Assembly: GCA_965215545.1 (NCBI GenBank)
Contig: OZ244066.1
Coordinates: 434,001-498,000 of the forward strand
Reading direction: 5' to 3'
Length of the DNA: 64,000 nucleotides
Origin: MPNP01 sp965215545
Lineage (GTDB): Bacteria; Pseudomonadota; Alphaproteobacteria; Rhodobacterales; Rhodobacteraceae
Under the pieces are notes generated by a model. The model saw only the letters and a program-made list of their open reading frames with translations. It was not told where the DNA came from and ran no database searches. Numbering within the stretch: position 1 is the first letter of the stretch; every line of letters starts with the position of its first letter. Positions 53,575 through 64,000 of the stretch are shown piece by piece. The translations under genes and the position numbers were made by a program.

Positions 53575-54687
53575 AACTCTAAGATCAACTCCTGCCCACG
53601 CGCCCGATCAACCGTGGCTTCATGATGCGATTCGAGACTATGTTGCATCTGGATTCTCGGATTGGCCAGCACGCGATAGGCCGCTTTTCGCTCGGCGTGA
53701 TTCGGAAAGATCGCCGGTCATGACTGACCAGGTTTCTGCATCCAGCGCTGACCCATCGCCATCACCCGCTCACGAATCCGACCATCCGGATACGTGCAAC
53801 GGGCATAGTCCCGCTCCGCCCAGTCAACGATCTCATCCGATAACGGATGCGACCACCCCAAGGCGCGACGGGGTCGCGTGCACAATTGCTCACGCCAGCC
53901 CGACGACAAGGGCTTGATCCAGACCGCACGACGCATCCCGGAACGCCGCCCCGAGGTCAATTGCGCGGCACAGCACCAGCGGGCCACACGGTAACCCCAG
54001 CCCTGTCCCGGTGCGGTGAAAGTCTACGCCAGGACCGGACGCACATGATACTTGGCCTGCCAGTCGTCGGCAATCCGCGCGCAGGCCAGCTTGAGCACGT
54101 GCGCGGCCAGTTTGGGCACACGAACCCCCGGCAGGATCAGAAAGCGCTGATTGCAGACCACCTGTCCGATGGTGGCGATGCAGGCCTCATTCGACCACCC
54201 GATCCTCTGATCCCGCGGCGCCAGTTGCAACGTGGCCGCACCAAAACCGATGCCACCGAGACGGCCCTGAAGACTCGAGACAATCCAGGACTGAATCAAC
54301 CCGCCCGATGCCAACCCTGCGGATGATGTGTCTCAAGCATCGACTCCCACCGCCGGCCATCGTCGCGATCAACCACCGGAACCAGGGATCAAACCCCCAG
54401 ATCGCGGATCGTTCCTGAGACCTCCCGATCCGGATCATCAGGACAGGGACGGGGATGACCATCCAACGCCTTGCCCTTGGCCGGAGGCAATGCGACACCA
54501 ATCCGTGCGGCAATCCTGGCCAACACCGGATCGCCGATGCCGGATTCACTCGACCCGCAGAGTCAAACCACTGCTCACGCTCACAGAATTCACGCGCCAG
54601 AGCCCGCCGCGACAGAGTGCCGCTCTCACAGGCCTGCCGAAACCACGCGATCGTGTCCGGAGAAAAGTGTTTGGTCCCCATAATCAT
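53563..54687 (-). pseudogene. DUF4338/IS4-like transposase remnant (third copy of the family type)
   Basis: The minus strand carries a DUF4338-type transposase in several frames. ATG 54681-54687 begins with GTKHFSPDTIAWFRQACESG, then REFCEREQWFDSAGRVNPAS. A second frame gives LARIAARIGVALPPAKGKAL and has an in-frame stop. A third reads GGIGFGAATLQLAPRDQRIG and LPGVRVPKLAAHVLKLACAR. Then come PLSDEIVDWAERDYARCTYP and finally IFPNHAERKAAYRVLANPRI ending near 53570. The DDE catalytic half is missing, cut off where the IS5 element begins. It is distinct from the pair at 36.6-41.6 kb in sequence but shares the domain plan. Confidence 0.75.
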
Positions 54688-54822
54688 GCCAGAAATTCTG
54701 GCGTGACCACTTTATGAAGTTAGGTGTGGGATGTTGATAGGACCGGGCCCGGCCATGGCAGGCAGTCGTGCCGTCGGACTCTCCGATCCGCTTCCGCGCG
54801 GTCGCTTCGATCGTGCCGCTCA

Positions 54823-55245
54823 TCAGGCGGTCCAGGGATCGACGACGTCGATGCCCATGCCCTCGAAGTCCCGGACGTTGCGGGTCGCCACGGCCATGCC
54901 GTGGGCGCGGGCGATCGCCGCAATCTGGCAGTCCGCCGGTTGGGTGGGCCGTCCGGCGGAACGGCGCATGGCCGCAATGTCCGCGTAGGCGCGGGCCGCT
55001 GCGCTGTCGAAAGGGAGAATGCGGTCGTCGAATGCTTCGCGCAGAAACCGTTCGATGTCCGCGACCAATGTCTCCCGCCGCCGGCCCGGCGCCAGGATGG
55101 CGGCGCCGTAGCGCAACTCCGCCTCGCCGACGGCGGAGAAGAAGATATCCTCAAGGTCCTGGGTGGCGGTCCAGTCTCCCGCCGCCGGATCGGGCGCTTC
55201 GCGAATCAGTTCGGACACAACATTCGTGTCGACCAGCACGGACAT
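54823..55245 (-). CDS. PIN-domain toxin (VapC/FitB type)
   Basis: This is the toxin of a type II toxin-antitoxin pair; PIN-domain toxins are Mg-dependent ribonucleases. The 140-residue protein has the acidic quartet in place: D6 (VLVDTNVVSEL), E41/E43 (GEAELRYG), D105 (QPADCQIAAIA) and D126 (ATRNVRDFEGM). The sequence NVVSELIR with TQPADCQIAAIARAHG is of the FitB subgroup. ATG 55245 lies ten bases after the antitoxin stop, so the two are co-translated. The system sits beside transposase debris, typical for such modules. Confidence 0.9.
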   Translation of the reverse strand: MSVLVDTNVVSELIREAPDPAAGDWTATQDLEDIFFSAVGEAELRYGAAILAPGRRRETLVADIERFLREAFDDRILPFDSAAARAYADIAAMRRSAGRPTQPADCQIAAIARAHGMAVATRNVRDFEGMGIDVVDPWTA

Positions 55246-55255
55246 CCCGGCGCGC

Positions 55256-55498
55256 TCAGTCGAAGAACGGCGGTTCGCGCATCGGGCCGCGCGGCGGCAG
55301 TTCCAGATCCACCCCGTTGTCCGGTCCGAAGTGCGAGCGGGCGATTTCCGCGAGGCTCCGTGTGCTCCGCCCGCGCTTGACCGCGTCCCGCAGGATCGTG
55401 CGCGCCTCTTCCTCCATCGACCGATGATGCTCGGCGGCGCGCATGCGCAGGCGCGTCTTCACATCGTCGTCGAGATTGCGGATAGTGATGTTTGCCAT
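55256..55498 (-). CDS. FitA-like ribbon-helix-helix antitoxin
   Basis: This is the antitoxin partner of the PIN toxin. The 80-residue protein begins MANITIRNLDDDVKTRLRMR and then AAEHHRSMEEEARTILRDAV, the standard FitA ribbon-helix-helix DNA-binding domain that represses its own promoter. The remaining tail (residues 45-80, ending REPPFFD) would wrap the toxin. The upstream side, about 55499-55560, should contain the operator; CTTGCAGTGCAAG at about 55546-55558 is a near-palindrome placed where a FitA operator would be expected. Confidence 0.9.
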   Translation of the reverse strand: MANITIRNLDDDVKTRLRMRAAEHHRSMEEEARTILRDAVKRGRSTRSLAEIARSHFGPDNGVDLELPPRGPMREPPFFD

Positions 55499-55694
55499 CT
55501 GCCTCGCTTCCTCCTGATGCGTCGGACGCCCAAGTTATCGTCTGCTTGCAGTGCAAGCAAGTATGCGTGATCCGATCCAACGCGGCCCCGGCGAGGCCCT
55601 CAAATCGGAGGCACACTGCGCCCCCTGACAGCTGACGTGCGAATCAAAATGTTTGCCAATAGTTTGCCAAACCGTCAAGGTGGCCTATGCCGGA

Positions 55695-55731
55695 ATCGAA
55701 AGCCCCTGAAAACACCAATGTTTTCATGGGC
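55695..55731 (-). terminator. Rho-independent terminator of the rRNA operon
   Basis: On the minus strand GCCCATGAAAACA pairs with TGTTTTCAGGGGC around a four-base loop and is followed by TTTCG. It lies just after the tRNA-fMet gene, the last of the operon. Confidence 0.75.
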
Positions 55732-55735
55732 TTCT

Positions 55736-55813
<78 letters not shown>

Positions 55814-55827
55814 CCAGAAGTGTGCTG

Positions 55828-55846
55828 CCCCCCCCCCGGGGGGGGG
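55828..55846. repeat. C10-G9 homopolymer palindrome
   Basis: Ten C followed directly by nine G lie between tRNA-fMet and 5S rRNA. The tract can fold on itself and is prone to length change or sequencing error. Confidence 0.9.
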
Positions 55847-55956
55847 AACAGCCCGATGACCGATGGGTTGATTCGGTCAACGGCGTCAAGACAGCAAGAC
55901 ACGTGTGCGAACATGGCAAAATGGCATGTGCACGGCAGGACATGTGTTCAGCAAGG

Positions 55957-56070
55957 CTGGCGGCGACCTACTCTCCCACGTCTTGAGACGCAGTACCATC
56001 GGCGCAACGGTGCTTAACCAATGAGTTCGGGATGGGATCCGGTGTTTCACTCGTGCTATGACCACCAGAC
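55957..56070 (-). rRNA. rrf: 5S ribosomal RNA
   Basis: The minus strand starts CTGGTGGTCATAGC, contains CCCATCCCGAACTC, and ends GGGAGAGTAGGTCGCCGCCAG, the standard 5S pattern of alphaproteobacteria. Ends were set by pairing of the terminal stem. Confidence 0.93.
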
Positions 56071-56179
56071 CAGCTGAGCACACGATCAGGACCCCGGGGC
56101 CTTGGGGATCGGATGACCCTGCAGGGCCCAGATGGGGCTGATGTCACAAGTCATGGCGAATCCATGGAGCAAGGGGACA

Positions 56180-59039
<2,860 letters not shown>

Positions 59040-59301
59040 CCTTTTCCGAACCTGAATTCTCACTTCCCTCACCCGGCAAGCCGGGTGGGTTCGTGTATGA
59101 CTTGGAAAGACAATTGCGCATGGTCCGTTCGGGAACGAATTCATTGAAGAAAAGATCCGGATGGACATGAAGGTCCAGATGGACATGATCGACAAGGAAA
59201 GGATCCACCAACGGGCATGGCAATGTCTCGTGTTGCTGTCTTGACAATATCAAAGGATCCGACACCGGTTCCGCAAGCGGGAACCAGCCAGGCCGATGGC
59301 A

Positions 59302-59377
59302 TGGTGGAGCGCACCGGGATCGAACCGGCGACCTCCTGAATGCAAATCAGGTGCTCTCCCAGCTGAGCTAACGCCCC
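59302..59377 (-). tRNA. tRNA-Ala (TGC)
   Basis: This is a cloverleaf with GGGGCGT acceptor start, anticodon TGC in GATTTGCATTC, GGTTCGATCCC T arm and encoded ACCA. It lies in the 16S-23S spacer. Confidence 0.96.
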
Positions 59378-59383
59378 ATGGCT

Positions 59384-59460
59384 TGGTGGGTCGAGGAGGA
59401 CTTGAACCTCCGGCCTCACCCTTATCAGGGGTGCGCTCTAACCGACTGAGCTACCGACCC
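59384..59460 (-). tRNA. tRNA-Ile (GAT)
   Basis: This is a cloverleaf with GGGTCGG acceptor start, anticodon GAT in CCTGATAAGG, GGTTCAAGTCC T arm and encoded ACCA. It is first in the 16S-23S spacer. Confidence 0.96.
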
Positions 59461-59590
59461 TCACATGATGCCGGTAAGTGGCCTGACTTTCGGTCTTGAA
59501 GAGATATGCGGACTGCCTGGTCCCATGCCCTGTCGCCAGGGCTGCCAAGTCGTCCATCAACCAATCGAAACTGGTTGATGTCCATCCTTA

Positions 59591-61070
<1,480 letters not shown>

Positions 61071-61357
61071 GAAACGCTTGAGCGTTCTTGACGTTCGAAC
61101 CAGTGCACATCGTCACCGGTCATAAGACCGGGATCGAAGCTGACACCCAAATCATCGGCCCAGGCCCGAAAGCCTGATCCTATTGGGCCGACATGCCACT
61201 GCTCCGTCCATCGTCTGTGAACCAAGCAGCCCGCATATCTCTTCAATTCCAATAATGTCAAATACGCAACAGAACACCGGGAAAGCGGCCAGGCCGACTG
61301 CCCCATTTGCGCTCCGCTGTCATGCCCGCACAATCGTTCACGATTGGCGGACTGCGT

Positions 61358-61385
61358 AATATAACCCCTTCAGGGAGGATTGCAA
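61358..61385 (-). promoter_or_regulatory. rRNA operon promoter
   Basis: On the minus strand TTGCAA (61380-61385) and TATATT (61358-61363) are separated by 16 bases, close to the sigma-70 consensus, about 290 bases upstream of mature 16S. The leader between them and 16S holds no gene. Confidence 0.65.
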
Positions 61386-61431
61386 CACCCATGGCGAAAA
61401 AAAAATCAACCGCCAGGCGGCACCCCACACC

Positions 61432-62046
61432 CTACGCCGACCGATAGGACCACCAGGCCCGCACAAGCAACAGGGCTGCAATCACCCCGGCATAGACGAG
61501 CGGCTCGAGAGGCCAGGCCTTGACGATCAGGACATAATGCAGCGCCCCGGCCACGCCGGCCAGATAGGCCAGACGGTGCAGTTTACGCCAGCGCACCGGG
61601 CCAAGCCGGCGCACGGAGAGATTGTTCGAGGTGATGGCCAGAGGCAACAGGGCAAGAAAGCCGACCATGCCAATGGTGATGTAAGGGCGCTCGATGATTT
61701 CCTCGACAATGGCCGCCAGCACCAGATTCTGATCAAGGACCAGCCAGGTCAACAGGTGGCCCAGCACATAGACAAAACAGACCACACCGATGGCACGCCG
61801 GAACTTCAACAGGTTGAGGCCGGTCCAGCGCCGCAGCGGTGTCATCAACAGGGTCACGATCAGGAGTTGCAGGGCCTTGATACCAAGATCGGCCTCGAGG
61901 GCCCGGAGGGGATCAGGGCCGAGCGTATTGTTGACAGCGCCCCAGAAGGTCAGCAGCCCGGGGATGGGCAGCAGGACATACAGCGGCCAGGCCGGCAACC
62001 TCCGGACCCCGGCATTGAGCGCCTGGACAATCACTGAAGGTGCCAT
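61432..62046 (-). CDS. msrQ: MsrQ heme-binding membrane subunit of periplasmic methionine sulfoxide reductase
   Basis: MsrQ is a heme-b membrane protein that feeds electrons to MsrP for repair of oxidised methionine in periplasmic proteins. The 204-residue product has six membrane helices of the ferric-reductase-like fold with conserved histidines in YVLGHLLTWLVLDQN and WRKLHRLAYLAGVAGALHYV. LTFWGAVNNTLGPDPLRALE is a strong family marker. ATG 62046 gives the normal length; an upstream extension lies within the msrP end and is not protein-like. It lies 41 bases after msrP in the same direction. Confidence 0.92.
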   Translation of the reverse strand: MAPSVIVQALNAGVRRLPAWPLYVLLPIPGLLTFWGAVNNTLGPDPLRALEADLGIKALQLLIVTLLMTPLRRWTGLNLLKFRRAIGVVCFVYVLGHLLTWLVLDQNLVLAAIVEEIIERPYITIGMVGFLALLPLAITSNNLSVRRLGPVRWRKLHRLAYLAGVAGALHYVLIVKAWPLEPLVYAGVIAALLLVRAWWSYRSA

Positions 62047-62087
62047 ACCGGGGCCGGGACTGTCCACAAAAACCGCGGGTCTGGAAT

Positions 62088-63023
62088 TCAGTAGTGGACA
62101 GCGAGATCCATGCCCTCGTAGAGATGGGCGACATACTCGCCATAGCCGTTGAACATCGCAGTCGGCACCCGTTTGGCAAACAGGCCGCTGCCAATGAGAC
62201 GTTCGGTGGCCTGGGACCAGCGGGGATGGTCGACCGTCGGGTTCACATTTGAATAGAACCCATACTCGTTCGGAGCTTGCTCGCTCCAGGTGGCCTCGGG
62301 CTGGGTGTCGGTCAAGGTCATGCGCACGATGGACTTGATGGATTTGAACCCGTATTTCCATGGCACGACAAGACGAATCGGTGCGCCGTTCTGATTGGGC
62401 AGGACATCGCCATACAGGCCCACGGCCATGATCGTCAGGGGATTGAGGGCTTCATCAAGTCGCAGACCCTCCCGATAGGGCCAGTCGAGGGATCGGGATC
62501 TCTGGCCCCGCATTTCATCCGGTCGATAAACCGTCTCAAACGCCACATATCGAGCCGTATCGAGTGGTTCGGCATCCTCGATCATCGCCGCAAGTTCAAA
62601 GCCAATCCAGGGAATGACCATCGACCAGGCCTCGACACAGCGCAGGCGATAGATGCGCTCCTCAAGAGGATACGCCGCGATCAGTTCCTCGACGGTGCGG
62701 GAGCCGGGCTTGGCGCACATCCCGTCGACTTCGATACTCCAGGGTTCTGTGGTCAGGTTGTGGGCATGTTTGGACGGGTCATCCTTGCCAAATCCGAACT
62801 CGTAGAAATTGTTGTAGCTGGTGATATCCTCAAGGGAATTGGGCTCCTCATCCGTTGAGAACCGACTCGCCGGCACATCAGCAAAACGGGCAGAAGCACC
62901 GGTGCCCAGGAGACCAAGGGCCGTGGTCCCCACCGCACCCTGCATCAGTTGCCGTCGGCTGAGCCACAGGCTCTTGGGCGTGATATCGGCCCGGGTCAGA
63001 TCTGGCTCGAACGGTTTCGGCAT
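62088..63023 (-). CDS. msrP: MsrP periplasmic molybdoenzyme, methionine sulfoxide reductase catalytic subunit
   Basis: MsrP (formerly YedY) is a Tat-exported molybdopterin enzyme reducing methionine sulfoxide in periplasmic proteins. The 311-residue precursor has a twin-arginine signal, LSRRQLMQGAVGTTALGLLG, ending near ASA. The sulfite-oxidase-type fold shows NNFYEFGFGKDDPSKHA and YRLRCVEAWSMVIPWIGF, where C129 of the precursor is the molybdenum ligand, then VPWKYGFKSIKSIVRM. ATG 63023 with GAGGGAG nine bases upstream is preferred to a GTG six codons earlier. It makes an operon with msrQ. Confidence 0.94.
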   Translation of the reverse strand: MPKPFEPDLTRADITPKSLWLSRRQLMQGAVGTTALGLLGTGASARFADVPASRFSTDEEPNSLEDITSYNNFYEFGFGKDDPSKHAHNLTTEPWSIEVDGMCAKPGSRTVEELIAAYPLEERIYRLRCVEAWSMVIPWIGFELAAMIEDAEPLDTARYVAFETVYRPDEMRGQRSRSLDWPYREGLRLDEALNPLTIMAVGLYGDVLPNQNGAPIRLVVPWKYGFKSIKSIVRMTLTDTQPEATWSEQAPNEYGFYSNVNPTVDHPRWSQATERLIGSGLFAKRVPTAMFNGYGEYVAHLYEGMDLAVHY

Positions 63024-63200
63024 GGAACGACACTCCCTCACTCAGCTGTCATCCTGCCCGGACACATGCCCGGCGGACTTCGTGATTGGCGATCCTAACA
63101 CCACGGCCAGAGGTCAACCATCTCAATTCTTCTTGATCAATTCATCCCCGACCGGTCCGGCCCCGGAACGATGGAGCCGAGCAGGGGATGTCTGTCAGCG

Positions 63201-64000
63201 CTAATGGACAGTTGCCAGATGACGGTCTTCCTGCTCGACTGCGACCCCATTGATGGCGATGCCATTGACCTCGTCATAGGTCACATGCACGCGACCCCCG
63301 TCGGCGATCTCGCCACCGAGGAGGGCTTCTGCCAACCTGTTCTGGAGTTTGTTCTGCAGGACCCGACGGAGCGGCCGGGCTCCGAAGGTCGGATCATACC
63401 CCTCTTTCGCCAGCCAGTCGTGGACCGAATCCTCAATGTCAAGCACCAGATTCCTTGCCTCAAGGCGACGGGCCAGTTCGGCGATCTGGATCGCAACGAT
63501 GGCTTTCATATCCTCGCTGCGCAGGCGATCAAAGACGACCATCTCATCAACCCGGTTGATGAACTCGGGGCGAAAAAAATCCTTTATGGTTTCCATGATG
63601 GCCTGGACCGCTGCTTTCGTTTCCCGCTCGCTGGCGGCAGCCGCGAGTTGGGCAGTGCCGAGATTTGATGTGAAGATGATCAGAGTCTGCTTGAAGTCCA
63701 CCCGGTGGCCCTGCCCATCGGTCAGGATGCCATCGTCGAGAACCTGCAAGAGGACGTTGAAGAGATCGGGGTGGGCCTTCTCGATCTCGTCAAAGAGAAT
63801 GACCTGGTAGGGGCGGCGGCGAACGGCTTCCGTCAGGACTCCACCTTCATCATAGCCCACATAGCCAGGTGGGGCACCGATCAGCCGGGCCACGGAATGT
63901 TTTTCGGCATATTCCGACATGTCGATGCGGACCATGGCCTGTTCATCATCAAAAAGGAATTCCGCCAGCGCCTTGGCCAGTTCAGTCTTGCCGACCCCGG
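63201..64000 (-). CDS. clpB: ClpB disaggregase, C-terminal part (cut by window edge)
   Basis: These are the last 266 residues or so of the ClpB AAA+ chaperone, which rescues aggregated protein with DnaK. At the edge the second nucleotide-binding domain begins with GVGKTELAKALAEF (Walker A), then MSEYAEKHSVARLIGAPPGY, VILFDEIEKAHPDLFN (Walker B), TSNLGTAQ and FINRVDEMVVF, with the D2-small region DPTFGARPLRRVLQNKLQN. The C-terminus ends EQEDRHLATVH. The gene continues beyond 64000. It lies about 180 bases upstream of msrP in the same direction. Confidence 0.93.
   Translation of the reverse strand, partial: GVGKTELAKALAEFLFDDEQAMVRIDMSEYAEKHSVARLIGAPPGYVGYDEGGVLTEAVRRRPYQVILFDEIEKAHPDLFNVLLQVLDDGILTDGQGHRVDFKQTLIIFTSNLGTAQLAAAASERETKAAVQAIMETIKDFFRPEFINRVDEMVVFDRLRSEDMKAIVAIQIAELARRLEARNLVLDIEDSVHDWLAKEGYDPTFGARPLRRVLQNKLQNRLAEALLGGEIADGGRVHVTYDEVNGIAINGVAVEQEDRHLATVH

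Overview
The window looks like a chromosome segment from an alphaproteobacterium, perhaps a Rhodospirillales-type organism (inference). The evidence is a high-GC background, an rRNA operon in the order 16S, tRNA-Ile, tRNA-Ala, 23S, 5S, tRNA-fMet, two marker enzymes of the ethylmalonyl-CoA pathway (crotonyl-CoA carboxylase/reductase and ethylmalonyl-CoA mutase), a BacA/SbmA transporter and an alphaproteobacterial-style ferredoxin-NADP reductase.

Layout. 1-5.6 kb: the 5' end of dnaE (minus strand), then an xdhA-xdhB-xdhC molybdenum hydroxylase operon joined by 4-base overlaps. 5.6-10.3 kb: an accessory stretch with an IS110-family transposase remnant, an isolated AAA+ ATPase, a short non-autonomous element with long inverted repeats, a small secreted protein, and a truncated secreted-protein gene that ends in a 12-bp tandem repeat. 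10.3-14.8 kb: a membrane protein, a SCO1-type copper chaperone, Ccr and a polytopic membrane protein. 14.9-19.5 kb: a complete branched-chain-type ABC importer (Tat-type binding protein, LivH, LivM, LivG, LivF). 19.5-31.5 kb: the main metabolic region. It holds a ferredoxin-NADP reductase, an enamidase and a six-gene minus-strand operon in which each gene overlaps the next. The operon encodes a molybdenum hydroxylase (FAD subunit plus a fused 2Fe-2S/Mo subunit), a 6-hydroxynicotinate-reductase-like Fe-S enzyme, a UPF0280 protein and two DUF1185 paralogues. Together these suggest hydroxylation, ferredoxin-driven ring reduction and ring opening of nicotinate or a related N-heterocycle, with two families of unknown role attached.

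31.5-41.6 kb is accessory DNA: a NYN-nuclease/cold-shock fusion, a DUF4258 gene, an AbiEi/AbiEii toxin-antitoxin pair, two adjacent perfect hairpins, and one IS4/Tn5-like element with an N-terminal DUF4338 (DruA-like) domain inserted into a degenerate relative. 41.9-49.6 kb is mostly core: ethylmalonyl-CoA mutase, SbmA/BacA, a K+ channel, a FucU/RbsD mutarotase and an EamA transporter. Between them lies a dead type II restriction-modification pair: the methyltransferase lacks its catalytic DPPY segment and the nuclease is frameshifted by a 14-bp duplication. 50-55.5 kb: an exonuclease-RecQ fusion helicase with a frameshift and an IS5-type element at its 3' end, a third DUF4338 transposase as a pseudogene, and a FitAB/VapBC toxin-antitoxin pair. 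55.7-61.4 kb is the rRNA operon (minus strand) with a recognisable promoter, a 23S processing stem and a terminator. 61.4-64 kb: msrQ, msrP and the 3' part of clpB.

No CRISPR array was seen. Start codons and RNA ends were set by eye from ribosome-binding sites and conserved features, so small boundary errors are possible.
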